This document shows positions 35,260 through 44,583 of a stretch of DNA of 55,199 bases, piece by piece. The notes below the pieces were generated by a model. That model searched no databases, was not told the DNA's origin, and saw nothing but the letters and a program-made list of their open reading frames with translations. The translations under genes were made by a program, and so were the position numbers. The DNA is from Opitutus sp. GAS368 (GTDB lineage Bacteria; Verrucomicrobiota; Verrucomicrobiia; Opitutales; Opitutaceae): positions 1 to 55,199 of the forward strand of contig CAMDOF010000032.1 in the NCBI GenBank assembly GCA_945903465.1. Reading direction: 5' to 3'. Within the stretch, counting starts at the first letter, position 1; each line of letters starts with the position of its first letter.

Positions 35260-35797
35260 ACCGCCGTCCTCCCGATGGTCTGCGCAGGGGCCCTTCGATA
35301 AAATACGTTTCTCATGAATTAAAAGAAAAGCAGACGGCGGTGGGGCGATCACTTCAACGGGAAAACCACCGGGGTGGGCGAAGTCTCGGGGCGAAGTTCC
35401 ACCGGCGCTAACTAAACGGTTCCGCGCGCGCACGCTCGCAGCGACCACGGAAACCTGGCGAAACATCCGCTAATTGAGTGCTTATGCGGCGAGGTCCGGG
35501 GACGGTGCGGAGCGAGTCGTCAAGGGCCCGAGCGGCGGGTCGCGATTGGGTTCGCAGCATCCGTCGTCGAAGTGGTCGGGGGAGCGCGGGCCCGGCCCAA
35601 TCGCGGGGAAGGTAGGGGTGGCGGGGCCGCCTGAGAAAGAGGGGAACTTCCCGCGCCGCACCTTTTCTGGTGGGCCGTACATAAAATTTGCAAGCGATGG
35701 ATCCGCACTCTACGATCTTCCTTTCGTCTTCTGCCCGCGGGCACGCGCTAACGGCGCCCGCAGTGCCAGCGAGTGCAGGGACGCCTTTAAAATCACG
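35260..35797. other. Divergent intergenic region (538 bp)
   Basis: It lies between the divergent rsmD and the Trp-Pro-rich protein gene and must contain both promoters, though no clear -35/-10 elements were picked out. The frame of the downstream gene stays open back to 35474, but that translation is Gly/Pro/Arg-rich and lacks a start with a ribosome site. It is therefore considered non-coding. Confidence 0.5.
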
Positions 35798-37312
35798 ATG
35801 AACGCCTGCTACCGCCTTATTCTGACCGGCCTTTTGGCCGGAAGGGCCGCGGCCTGGGCGGCCACGCCGGCTCCGGCAGAAAATAGTGAGCCCGCGAGCG
35901 TCACTTTAATCGCTGCAGACAAACAGTCGGCGGAGTGGTCGGCCATGGGTCCCTTGCTTTTCAAGAAGACGGGCATTGCGCCTGAGGGGGGCATGGTGCG
36001 GGGTTTTCGACCATTTTGGATTGAAGCGCACGCCGACGCGGGTGGGGCTTGGTCGGGGCATTTCTTGTATCCGATATTTAGTTATTCTGAAGATGCGCGG
36101 AGCTATCGCTGGAGCCTTTTTGAATTGATCCGACACAGCGGGCCACGCACCGGCGACGCCGCGATCGGGCGGAGCGAACGAACGGACCGGCGATGGGACG
36201 TTTTTCCTTTTTGGTTTTTCCGAGAGAGTACTGATTCGGGAAGGAATTATGGCGGGATCTTCCCTCTGGCTGGAACGATCCGCCAAACGCTTGGCTTTGA
36301 GCGGCTGTCGTGGGTGGGTTTTCCACTCGTGGTCGAAAGCGAGCGACGTGGGGCCATCACCACCGCGGCCCCTTGGCCATTTTTGCGAGTGACGCGGGGT
36401 GCGGCGCGGGGTTGGGGAATTTGGCCTCTCTACACGTTGTTCGAGCGCCCAGGGGAAAGCCGGGCCGAGACCTACCTTTGGCCGCTGGGCTATAACCACA
36501 CTGTCGAGGCGGGGTCGACCGCGGTGGCGGGCACGCCGGCCCGTCGTGAAATCGGAGCTTTGCCCTTTTACGCTCGCAGCAGCGGGCCAGGCTACGTGAG
36601 CGAGGATTATGCCTGGCCTTTTTTCGGATATACGGAGCGCACGTCGCCGGCCGTTTATTCCGAACGGCGTTATCTTTGGCCCTTATTTGTGCAAGGCCAT
36701 GGAGAAGGCCGGCGCGTGAATCGGTGGGCCCCATTTTACACCCAGTCGGTGGTGCGCGGATCCCGCCAAGAATGGTACGCCTGGCCGTTTCTGCGCTACG
36801 CCCAGTGGAACGAAGCGGACCTTGAACGCAGGCGCACGCAATTGCTTTATTTTTTATACTGGAATGAGGAGCAACACCTCGCCGACCGCGCTGATTCCGC
36901 GGTGGCGCGACTCACCCATGTCTGGCCCTTGTTCAGCGCGTGGGGCGACGGGGCCGGGCGGCGCCAGTGGCAACTCTTCAGCCCGCTGGAAGTCTTCTTT
37001 CCCGGTAACGAAAACGTGCGCCTCGCGTGGTCCCCCTTGCTGGCGCTCGCCCGTCACGACCAATCCGCGCCGGGAAATTCTCGCACCTCGTTGTTATGGG
37101 ATTTAGTCACGTGGGAAAAACGCCCGACCGCGGCCAAGAGCAATCGGCCCCTCGGGCCCCTCGTCAGCGTCGTTCAAGCCGACGGGGCGAAGCGCGTTGC
37201 GATTGGCCGCGGGCTATTTGGTTTTCAACGGACCGCCCACGCGGGTTGGCGCGCATTTTGGTTCGATTTTTCCCGACACGGTGCGGACGTGTCAGCCCAG
37301 CCCGCCTCCTGA
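35798..37312 (+). CDS. Secreted Trp-Pro-rich protein of unknown function, coupled to Mla genes
   Basis: 504 residues from ATG at 35798, which begins a signal peptide (RLILTGLLAGRAAAWA). No known family was recognised. The striking feature is a repeated aromatic pattern: PWPFLRV, GIWPLYTLF, YLWPLGYN, YAWPFFGY, YLWPLFVQG, YAWPFLRY and HVWPLFSAW. There are seven WP[L/F] units spaced 20-60 residues apart, with matching FPFWFF and FPLAG variants earlier. This suggests a repeated beta-sheet structure, perhaps a barrel or propeller in the outer membrane or periplasm. Its stop is one nucleotide before the MlaE start, so translation is coupled. The context points to lipid transport across the envelope, but this is inference. 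Confidence 0.8.
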   Translation: MNACYRLILTGLLAGRAAAWAATPAPAENSEPASVTLIAADKQSAEWSAMGPLLFKKTGIAPEGGMVRGFRPFWIEAHADAGGAWSGHFLYPIFSYSEDARSYRWSLFELIRHSGPRTGDAAIGRSERTDRRWDVFPFWFFRESTDSGRNYGGIFPLAGTIRQTLGFERLSWVGFPLVVESERRGAITTAAPWPFLRVTRGAARGWGIWPLYTLFERPGESRAETYLWPLGYNHTVEAGSTAVAGTPARREIGALPFYARSSGPGYVSEDYAWPFFGYTERTSPAVYSERRYLWPLFVQGHGEGRRVNRWAPFYTQSVVRGSRQEWYAWPFLRYAQWNEADLERRRTQLLYFLYWNEEQHLADRADSAVARLTHVWPLFSAWGDGAGRRQWQLFSPLEVFFPGNENVRLAWSPLLALARHDQSAPGNSRTSLLWDLVTWEKRPTAAKSNRPLGPLVSVVQADGAKRVAIGRGLFGFQRTAHAGWRAFWFDFSRHGADVSAQPAS

Positions 37313-37313
37313 C

Positions 37314-38078
37314 ATGAAACCACTCACCGCTTTCCTCGATGGCTTTGGCAGTACCTGGCTCCTTCTCGTGCGCGTCGTTTCGCATAGCGGGAGTTTACCG
37401 CGCCAGTTCCACCGGTTCATCGATCAGTGCTATCTGATCGGCTACACCACGATGCCGATCGTCGCGATCTTAAGTTTTTTCATCGGGAGCGTGCTGGCCT
37501 TGCAGGCCGGTTACTCGATGCAGAATTTCGGCACCCAACAGTTTATTGGATCACTCGTTGGTCTTTCGATGGCGCGTGAGCTCGGGCCGGTGATGGTGGC
37601 CATCCTCGTGGCGGGTCGGGTCGGCTCCGCGATCACCGCTGAGCTCGCTTCGATGAAAGTTTACCAAGAGATCGACGCGCTCGAGACGATGAACATTTCA
37701 CCCGCCCGGATTCTCGTGATGCCGAGGCTCGCGGCCACGTTGGTGATGATGCCGGTCCTGACCATCATCGGCGATCTCGTCGGCTGGTTTGGGGGCGCGA
37801 TCGTCGCGGATCTCACTGAAATTATCAGCATCGAGCCGGAGGCTTACTTCGCCGTCCTTCGGCGCTACACGCATTTTAGCGACGTCCTCAACGGACTCAT
37901 CAAGGCCGAGCTCTTTGGCTTTGCGGTGGTTTTGGTCTGTTGCAACATCGGCCTCAATACCCGCGGGGGTCCGCGCGAGATCGGCGCCGCCGTCACCCGC
38001 GCGGTCGTCGTTTCGCTCATCCTGATCCTCGTGCTCGATTACTTTGTCACGCAGGTACTCATGCTCGTCTCGTCATGA
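37314..38078 (+). CDS. mlaE: MlaE-type lipid ABC transporter permease
   Basis: 254 residues with about five or six membrane helices. The conserved MlaE blocks are GYTTMPIVAILSFFIGSVLA, MARELGPVMVAILVAGRVGS (with the ELGP motif), AITAELASMKVYQEIDALET and GPREIGAAVTRAVV. It is the inner-membrane permease of a phospholipid transport system (Mla-like). The ATG at 37314 is preferred because the earlier frame overlaps the upstream gene. The stop codon overlaps the ATG of the ATPase gene (ATGA), so the two are coupled. Confidence 0.94.
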   Translation: MKPLTAFLDGFGSTWLLLVRVVSHSGSLPRQFHRFIDQCYLIGYTTMPIVAILSFFIGSVLALQAGYSMQNFGTQQFIGSLVGLSMARELGPVMVAILVAGRVGSAITAELASMKVYQEIDALETMNISPARILVMPRLAATLVMMPVLTIIGDLVGWFGGAIVADLTEIISIEPEAYFAVLRRYTHFSDVLNGLIKAELFGFAVVLVCCNIGLNTRGGPREIGAAVTRAVVVSLILILVLDYFVTQVLMLVSS

Positions 38079-38896
38079 CCTGTTCACAAATCGCCGAGCA
38101 GCGGAACCAGCTGACGCCCGCGACCACGCCGAAGACGACCGCGGTGCACGTCTCGGTTGAACACCTGTCGAAGAATTTTGGTGCGACCGCCGTCCTGAAA
38201 GACGTCACGTTCTCCGTCGCGCCGGGAGAGATTTTTGTCCTGATGGGCCCGAGTGGCTCAGGCAAGAGTGTCCTGTTGAAACACATGGTTGGGCTCGAGT
38301 TGCCCACCGCCGGGCGGGTGGCGTTGGACGGGCACGACGCGGCCGCGGCGACGACGCGTGAACGGGTGCGCATGGCACTGGTTTTTCAATCGGGGGCACT
38401 TTTCAACTCGCTCAGTGTTTACGATAACCTCGCGCTCTACCCGAGAGAGCATCGTTTGTTTAATGAAGCGGGGATCCGCGAAAAGGTGATGCGTACTCTG
38501 CAAATTCTTTCGCTTGAAAACGCCGTGGATAAATTCCCTTCGGAACTATCCGGCGGCATGAAAAAGCGCGTGGCGATCGCCCGGGCCCTCGTGATGGAGC
38601 CGTCGCTGATGCTGTACGACGAACCGACGAGCGAACTCGACCCGGTGATGGCCGCGACCATCAGCGAAATCATTGCGACACTGCGGGAGGAGTACCACGT
38701 AACCACGGTGATTGTTTCCCACGATCGCGAGTTGGCGCTCGGGATTGCTGACCGCGTTGGGATCCTCATGGGAGGCACGTTGGCAATGCTCGGGCCGGCG
38801 ATGGCTCTGCGGTCGCCGCAGGATCCCCGCGTCGCGGATTTTATGAATCCTAAAATCAATTTACAGCATCCCCGATTTAAGCAACTGGAGACCTGA
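38075..38896 (+). CDS. mlaF: MlaF-type ABC transporter ATP-binding protein
   Basis: 273 residues. Walker A is GPSGSGKS (58-65), the signature LSGGMKKRVAIARALV, Walker B LMLYDEPTSELDPV, and the H-loop VSHDRE. LSGGM with Met is typical of the MlaF group. VSVEHLSKNFGATAVLKDVT begins the core. It hydrolyses ATP to drive lipid movement by MlaE. The start at 38075 lies within the mlaE stop codon. The MCE protein follows 3 nt later. Confidence 0.95.
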   Translation: MTCSQIAEQRNQLTPATTPKTTAVHVSVEHLSKNFGATAVLKDVTFSVAPGEIFVLMGPSGSGKSVLLKHMVGLELPTAGRVALDGHDAAAATTRERVRMALVFQSGALFNSLSVYDNLALYPREHRLFNEAGIREKVMRTLQILSLENAVDKFPSELSGGMKKRVAIARALVMEPSLMLYDEPTSELDPVMAATISEIIATLREEYHVTTVIVSHDRELALGIADRVGILMGGTLAMLGPAMALRSPQDPRVADFMNPKINLQHPRFKQLET

Positions 38897-38899
38897 AGC

Positions 38900-39895
38900 A
38901 TGAACCACGTATCACAAACCGCCCGGGTCGGGCTCTTTTTCCTGCTCGGCCTCGCGCTGACCTGGGTCACCTTTCAAACCTTGAATGGCGGGAAAGTTTT
39001 CCGCGATAAAGGCTACCGTCTGGTTGCTGGTTTTGAGAGCCTGCGCGAGCTGAAGAAGGGTGATGAAGTCCGCATGGCGGGCGTCGTCATCGGTTCAGTG
39101 GAGGAAACTCGCCTGGCCGGCCGACGGGCCGAGGCCGTGTTGCATATTGATCGGACGATTGAAATTAAACGCGATGCGACCGCTTCGATCGTGATGGCGG
39201 GGCTGATTGGCACTAATTACATTGGCATCGATCTCGGCAGTGCGGGCGCACCTCCGCTGCCGGCGGGTGCGGAAATTCGGACCCAAATAACGCCCGATCT
39301 CAACACGATCATGACCGATCTTGCCGCGCTCGGGAATAAGTTGGACCACGCTCTGGTCACGCTGACCGGCTCGCTCGCCGGTGATGGGAAAGGATCGGTC
39401 GGCATCATTCAAAAAATCGATCTGTTGGTGACAGAAAATCGCGCAAGTTTGGCGCGGACGACGACGAACCTGCAGCAAGTGACCGATAAGCTCAACCGAG
39501 GCGAAGGCACGCTCGGGAAGCTGATCAACGACCCGAAGTTGTACGACGAGATGATCGGCACGCTCGGGGAAATACGCCGAGGTGCGGGCGAGGCGAAGAG
39601 CTTCATCGCGAATGCGCAGGCGATCATCGATCAAGTTAAAATGGGGCAGGGCGCGCTCGGGGCGTTGGTCTTCGACCAGAAAGCGGGGGAGGACTTCAAG
39701 TCGACGATCGCGAATTTTCGAGCGGTCTCCGACAAAATTTCCCGCGGCGAGGGCACGCTGGGTAAATTATTGCAAGACGACGGCCTGCTGCGCGACGCTC
39801 AGCTCATCATGAAGAAAGCCCAGCGCGCGCTCGACGGGCTGGAGGACAGCGGCCCCATCACGGCGGTTGGGGTGGTGGCGCGAGGGCTCTTTTAA
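38900..39895 (+). CDS. MCE-domain (MlaD-like) substrate-binding protein
   Basis: 331 residues. One N-terminal membrane helix (VGLFFLLGLALTWVTFQTL) anchors it in the inner membrane. The MCE domain follows (~39-110: GYRLVAGFESLRELKKGDEV, RMAGVVIGSVEETRL, GLIGTNYIGIDLG). A long C-terminal helical region has two similar segments, LNRGEGTLGKLINDPKLYDE (~199) and ISRGEGTLGKLLQDDGLL (~286), typical of MCE proteins that form tubes or hexamers. It binds the lipid and bridges the periplasm for MlaE/MlaF. It is the last gene of the operon. MlaA, MlaB and MlaC partners are not visible here. Confidence 0.94.
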   Translation: MNHVSQTARVGLFFLLGLALTWVTFQTLNGGKVFRDKGYRLVAGFESLRELKKGDEVRMAGVVIGSVEETRLAGRRAEAVLHIDRTIEIKRDATASIVMAGLIGTNYIGIDLGSAGAPPLPAGAEIRTQITPDLNTIMTDLAALGNKLDHALVTLTGSLAGDGKGSVGIIQKIDLLVTENRASLARTTTNLQQVTDKLNRGEGTLGKLINDPKLYDEMIGTLGEIRRGAGEAKSFIANAQAIIDQVKMGQGALGALVFDQKAGEDFKSTIANFRAVSDKISRGEGTLGKLLQDDGLLRDAQLIMKKAQRALDGLEDSGPITAVGVVARGLF

Positions 39896-40010
39896 CCCGC
39901 CGCGAAGAAGCGCGGGGTGGCGGGCAAGCGTGGACGGAGATGCGAGGAGAACGCCCGATCTTCGGGGAGAGCATTTGGCATTTGTGAAAAGATGCATTCT
40001 TTCCGGGCCG

Positions 40011-40721
40011 ATGTCCGCGCCCACCCTGAATCCGTCCCACCTAGCGACCGCCACCGATCCGGTGCTCGCGGTCTTGTCGCTCTGTAAGGACTACGGATCG
40101 CGCCGGGTGCTCGCAGAGATTTCCTTCACGCTGGGAGCGGGCAGGCGGCTGGCGCTGACGGGGCCATCGGGCAGCGGCAAGACGACCCTGCTGAACTGTC
40201 TGGGTGGGGTGGACCGGCCCGATACGGGTATGATCACGCTGCACGGTGAGCGCATCGATCAACTTTCGAGCGAAGCGCTCGCGCGATTGCGACGTCGCCG
40301 GGTCGGCACGGTCTTTCAATTTTTCCATCTGCTACCGACCCTGACGGCGGCCGAGAACATCGAACTCCCCCTGCAGCTTCTCCACGTTCCCGTCGCCGAG
40401 CGGACAGTCCGGGTGGCGGCCGCTCTTGCGCGAGTGGAACTGGGGGAACGTGCCGATGCGTTGCCCGCGCAACTCTCGGGTGGCGAGCAACAACGCATCG
40501 CGATCGCCCGCGCGCTCATTCACCAACCCGCGCTCGTGCTCGCGGATGAGCCGACCGGAAACCTCGATTCCGGGCATGGGGCCAACATTCTGGCGCTGCT
40601 CCGGACTCTGACTGATGAAACGGGTGCAGCGTTGGTCTTGGTGACGCACAGCGAGGAAGCTGCGGCCATCTGCCACCGACGTCTGCATCTCCGCGACGGA
40701 CGGATCGTGAACGAAACCTGA
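40011..40721 (+). CDS. LolD/MacB-type ABC transporter ATP-binding protein
   Basis: 236 residues. Walker A GPSGSGKT (51-58), QFFHLLPTLTAAENIELPLQ, signature LSGGEQQRIAIARALI, Walker B ALVLADEPTGNLDS and the H-loop VTHSEEAA mark the LolD/MacB group. It pairs with the FtsX-type permease 3 nt downstream. An in-frame open stretch upstream was not used because MSAPTLNPSH begins the protein naturally. It starts 115 nt after the MCE gene and may be in the same or a second transcript. Confidence 0.93.
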   Translation: MSAPTLNPSHLATATDPVLAVLSLCKDYGSRRVLAEISFTLGAGRRLALTGPSGSGKTTLLNCLGGVDRPDTGMITLHGERIDQLSSEALARLRRRRVGTVFQFFHLLPTLTAAENIELPLQLLHVPVAERTVRVAAALARVELGERADALPAQLSGGEQQRIAIARALIHQPALVLADEPTGNLDSGHGANILALLRTLTDETGAALVLVTHSEEAAAICHRRLHLRDGRIVNET

Positions 40722-40724
40722 AAC

Positions 40725-43358
40725 ATGGGCGCGGTTGAACTACTCTTGCTGCGGCGTTTCGCTTGGCGGCATTGGCGACTGACGCCCGGTCAGAGCGCGC
40801 TCCTCGTGCTGATCCTGGCGCTAGGCGTGGGCGTCTTCATTTCGATCCGGCTGGCCAATCAGGCGGCCGTGGCGAGTTTCACGCACTTTACAGAAACGCT
40901 GACCGGCCAGAGTGACTGGATTATTCAAGCGCCCGCGGGAACGTTACCGGCGACGATCCTCCCCGAACTTCGCAGGGAGCTCGGGGCGCTCCCGGTGCAC
41001 CTCATCCCGGTAGTTGAAGCCACCGCCTCCGCGCCACCGACGCCGGGTGCCGATGACCGCTTTGGGCGCCCGACCTACACGCTGCTCGGAGTCGATTTGC
41101 TCGCGTTGGCCAACCTCGCCCGCACGCCCGACCAGTCCTTCATGGTGCCGCCCGCCAGCCCGCCGAGTGCGGCGGATGCCGATGTGAACGAGGCGTTCTG
41201 GCGGGCTTATGCCGCGGGGCCGCAGCTGTGGATCAGCGCAGCATTCGCGCCGTCGCCGCCGCGAGCAATCTCCCTCGTGCTCGACGAGCGGATTCTGACG
41301 TTGACCGTCGCTGGGGTAATTCCGACGACTCCGGCAGCGCCCCGCGTACCAGCCAACCTGTTCGTGATCGACCTCGGGCAGTTGCAGGCGCTCGTAGGGA
41401 AAAACGACCGCGTTGATCGAGTGGAGTTCATCGTCGAGCCTGGCCCGCGCGCCGATGCGGTCCGCACCGAGTTGGGGGCGTTGCTCAATCGACTGGGCGA
41501 CGCGGGTGGTCGTTGGGCGGTGACGGCACCAGGCGCAAGACGAGAAACCGCTGCGACCATGACGCGCGCGTTTCGCCTCAATCTAACGGTGCTCTCGCTC
41601 CTCGCGTTACTGGTCGGGCTTTACTTGATTTTTCAAGCGCTCGACGGAGCGGTCGTCCGGCGACGACCCGAGATGGCCATTCTGCGCTCACTCGGAGTGG
41701 AAGAAATCACGTTGCGCCGAGTATGGTTGGCGGAGTCCGCCGTGCTCGGCCTCGTCGGGGGCGCGCTCGGGCTGCTGCTTGGCTGGGCGGGGGCGCAAAT
41801 CTGCGTCCGGGCGGTCGGCCAGACCGTGAACGCGCTCTACTACAGCACGTCCGTCGCGTCCGCTCAACTCACGTTGGGTGAAAGTGCGCTCGGTCTCGGG
41901 TTGGGTTTAGGCGCGGCGTTACTCGCAGGATGGTGGCCGGCGAGAGAAGCCGCGCGCACCTTGCCCGCGCAAATCCTGCAACGGAGCCGCGCGCCTGCGT
42001 CGGGGAATCCTTGGCTGGGGAGCGCGGCCCTCGGCAGCGGGTGCCTTGGGTTGGCGGCGGTGCTCGTCCAACTTCCGCCACTTCGTCTCGCGGGCGGCGG
42101 CCGCTTTCCACTCGCGGGTTACGCGGCTGCCTTTCTCGGGTTGTTTGGCGGAGGAATTATTTGCGCATTTTTACTGCCGCTGATCACGCGAGCGGCGAAG
42201 GGGCTCGGCCGCCGCCAAGCCGCGTGGCGGGTGGCGCTTGGTCATTTGCGTGCACCCTCAGGGCGCCACCGCCTCGCGATTGCCGCGCTCCTGTGCGCCA
42301 TCGCGATGACCGGGGGGATGGCTATCTTGGTCGCGAGTTTTGAGGAGACCATTCAAGGGTGGGTGGAGCGGACGCTCCAAGCGGATCTTTATCTTGCGAG
42401 CGCGGGTGCGCAGAGCGCTTCCTCCCAAAATCGGATCACCGCCACCACCGCCACGGCCTTAACCACTCATCCTGCCGTGGCGGCCGGCACAACGCTCGTG
42501 GCGCATCCGATCGCCTTCGCGGGAGGGTCCACGCTACTCGCTGGTACCGACCTCCATTTCTTCCTTAAAAAAAGCCCGCCTTCCTGGGTCCACGCGCCTC
42601 GCGACCTCGCGCTCCTTGATGCCTCCCGCAACGCCGCGCTCGCGCTCATCAGTGAAAGTTTTTCCGAACGTTTCCAGATCGGCGTCGGGGCGGCCTTGAC
42701 TCTGCCCACCCCGAGCGGGCCGCGTGCGGTCAACGTCGTGGGGATCTTTGCGGATTACGGAAACGAACGCGGCTCGGTGCTCGTCGACGCCCGGCACCTC
42801 CGCGCGTGGTTTCAAGACGACGCCGTGACCAACGTGTCCCTCTTCGTGAAACCGGGCATCAACCCAGATTCATTGCGAGCAGAGTTAATGCAGGCTTATC
42901 CCGGACTCTCCATTTTCACCAACACCCACTTGCGCGGCGAGATCCTGCGTATTTTTCACCAGACCTTTGCGATTACTTACGCGCTTGAAATTATTGGAGT
43001 TTTTGTCGCGGTAATCGGGCTGGCGCTGACGCTGGCGAGCGTGCTCCTCGACCGGCGCGAGGAGCTCACCACTTTGCGAGCCCTGGGGTTTTCTCGGCAT
43101 GAACTCGCGCTGAGCGCCGGTGCCGAGGGCCTTACCCTCGCCGTCGTCGCGACGGTCGGTGGGCTGTCGGTAAGTCTCGCCCTGGGCTGGCTGCTCATCG
43201 CGGTGATTAATAAACAAAGTTTCGGGTGGACCCTGAGTTTCGCGCTGCCTTGGGCGCAGCTGGCGGCGCTCGCAGTTGCGGTCAGCGCGACAGGGGCAGT
43301 CGTCAGCTACGCGGTCGGCCGCTGGGGCGCCGAACTTCCGGCTGACCGCGAAGCGTAA
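40725..43358 (+). CDS. Large FtsX-type ABC transporter permease
   Basis: An 877-residue inner-membrane permease. It has an N-terminal helix (SALLVLILALGVGVFISIRL), a large periplasmic domain (~45-280), then an FtsX core (LNLTVLSLLALLVGLYLIFQ with LGLVGGALGLLLGWAG). More helices and a second periplasmic domain (~550-730) precede the final FtsX core (TYALEIIGVFVAVIGLALTL, RALGFSRHELALSAGAEGL). This double-core plan is that of the YbbP / AttFG-like permeases, which move lipoproteins or lipids rather than pump solutes. It overlaps no other gene. The lipocalin gene follows 6 nt later. Confidence 0.92.
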   Translation: MGAVELLLLRRFAWRHWRLTPGQSALLVLILALGVGVFISIRLANQAAVASFTHFTETLTGQSDWIIQAPAGTLPATILPELRRELGALPVHLIPVVEATASAPPTPGADDRFGRPTYTLLGVDLLALANLARTPDQSFMVPPASPPSAADADVNEAFWRAYAAGPQLWISAAFAPSPPRAISLVLDERILTLTVAGVIPTTPAAPRVPANLFVIDLGQLQALVGKNDRVDRVEFIVEPGPRADAVRTELGALLNRLGDAGGRWAVTAPGARRETAATMTRAFRLNLTVLSLLALLVGLYLIFQALDGAVVRRRPEMAILRSLGVEEITLRRVWLAESAVLGLVGGALGLLLGWAGAQICVRAVGQTVNALYYSTSVASAQLTLGESALGLGLGLGAALLAGWWPAREAARTLPAQILQRSRAPASGNPWLGSAALGSGCLGLAAVLVQLPPLRLAGGGRFPLAGYAAAFLGLFGGGIICAFLLPLITRAAKGLGRRQAAWRVALGHLRAPSGRHRLAIAALLCAIAMTGGMAILVASFEETIQGWVERTLQADLYLASAGAQSASSQNRITATTATALTTHPAVAAGTTLVAHPIAFAGGSTLLAGTDLHFFLKKSPPSWVHAPRDLALLDASRNAALALISESFSERFQIGVGAALTLPTPSGPRAVNVVGIFADYGNERGSVLVDARHLRAWFQDDAVTNVSLFVKPGINPDSLRAELMQAYPGLSIFTNTHLRGEILRIFHQTFAITYALEIIGVFVAVIGLALTLASVLLDRREELTTLRALGFSRHELALSAGAEGLTLAVVATVGGLSVSLALGWLLIAVINKQSFGWTLSFALPWAQLAALAVAVSATGAVVSYAVGRWGAELPADREA

Positions 43359-43364
43359 CCTTCG

Positions 43365-44540
43365 ATGAACGCGCTCAACCCTCAACTCCGCGCTGCCGGG
43401 GGCCGCTGCGGACGGTGGCTCAGCCTCGTGAATCTCCTGGCTGCCTTGTGGGCGCAGCCCGGACCCGCGACCATGAGCGACGGTTTCGCCCTGCCTCAGC
43501 TCGGCCACGTTTTTACCTTCCCGCGTGACCATGGCGCGCACCCCGAGTTTCGCCTCGAATGGTGGTACCTGACCGGTCACCTCTTCGCCGACGGCGGGAG
43601 CCGCTATGGTTTTCAGGCGACTTTTTTCCGACAGACGGCGCCGGACAAATCCACCCAGCTCCATCTCGCGCATATGGCGCTACTCGATGTCCAGACGGGA
43701 CGATTCCTTCATCAAGAACGTCTGAATCGCGACGGTTGGGACGCCAGCGCGAGCAACGTCACGCTGGCGTTGCGCAACGGTCCCTGGAGTCTTCGCTCAG
43801 CAGCGAGAGAAGGCGCCCCGCCTCGAGCCGAGGACCGATCAGCCGCGCCCGCTGCCGATCCCATGGAGCCCATGACGCTCCTCGGCGGCATCCGGAGCGA
43901 GGTGAGTTTCGCTCTGGCGCTGACGCCGACGAAACCCCTCGTGCGTTTTGGGGTGAACGGCTACTCGCGCAAAGGGGCCGAGCTGAGTGCGGCGAGTTAC
44001 TATCTCACCTTTCCACGACTGGCGATCGACGGCCAGCTCACCCTCGGCGCGGCCGCCCCGATCCACGTGAGGGGGGAGGCTTGGATGGATCACGAGATCA
44101 GCAGCAGCCAACTCGGCCGCGATCAAGTGGGGTGGGATTGGGTGAGTATTCAATTTAATGATACTCCAAGCCGCGAGCTGATGCTCTATCGCATGCGTCT
44201 GCGCGACGGCACGACCGACCCAGCCTCCGTCTTGCAGTGGGTTTCAGGGGAAGGCCAGCCCACGGCGCGTCCATTTTCGTGGGAAGTTCTTTCTGAATGG
44301 AAGAGCGCGACGACCGGCGCGACGTATCCGGCGCGAGTGCGGATCGCGACGACCGACCTCGCGACGGGTGCGCCGGTCAGCTTTACGCTCGTGCCTCTCG
44401 CGGCAGAGCAGGAACTCAGCGGCCGGCTCGGTGGAATTGCGTATTGGGAAGGAGCGTGCCGGGTATTCGACGCGGCCGGCCGCGAAGTCGGATCGGCCTA
44501 CATGGAACTGACGGGGTATGCGCGGCCGCTCAAATTCTGA
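43365..44540 (+). CDS. AttH-like secreted lipocalin / carotenoid 1,2-hydratase-type protein
   Basis: 391 residues. The N-terminus is a probable export signal (GRWLSLVNLLAALWAQPGPA). FTFPRDHGAHPEFRLEWWYL, TGHLFADGGSRYGFQATFFR, SASYYLTFPRLAIDGQLTL, WMDHEISSSQL and GWDWVSIQFNDTPSRELMLY are the blocks of the AttH / CrtC-like hydroxyneurosporene-synthase family, a double-lipocalin fold thought to bind lipid. In Agrobacterium the attH gene sits with ABC genes attE-attG. The same order of ATPase, FtsX permease and lipocalin here is good support for a lipid-handling export system. The substrate is not known. Confidence 0.88.
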   Translation: MNALNPQLRAAGGRCGRWLSLVNLLAALWAQPGPATMSDGFALPQLGHVFTFPRDHGAHPEFRLEWWYLTGHLFADGGSRYGFQATFFRQTAPDKSTQLHLAHMALLDVQTGRFLHQERLNRDGWDASASNVTLALRNGPWSLRSAAREGAPPRAEDRSAAPAADPMEPMTLLGGIRSEVSFALALTPTKPLVRFGVNGYSRKGAELSAASYYLTFPRLAIDGQLTLGAAAPIHVRGEAWMDHEISSSQLGRDQVGWDWVSIQFNDTPSRELMLYRMRLRDGTTDPASVLQWVSGEGQPTARPFSWEVLSEWKSATTGATYPARVRIATTDLATGAPVSFTLVPLAAEQELSGRLGGIAYWEGACRVFDAAGREVGSAYMELTGYARPLKF

Positions 44541-44583
44541 AACTAGCCGTGGCTCCCGGCACCTGCTCAAACGCATCTTAACT

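Noticed and set aside
35260..35466. 69-codon N-terminal extension of RsmD
   Set aside because: The RsmD family starts at the GGRARG motif, and the extension lacks similarity or a ribosome site.
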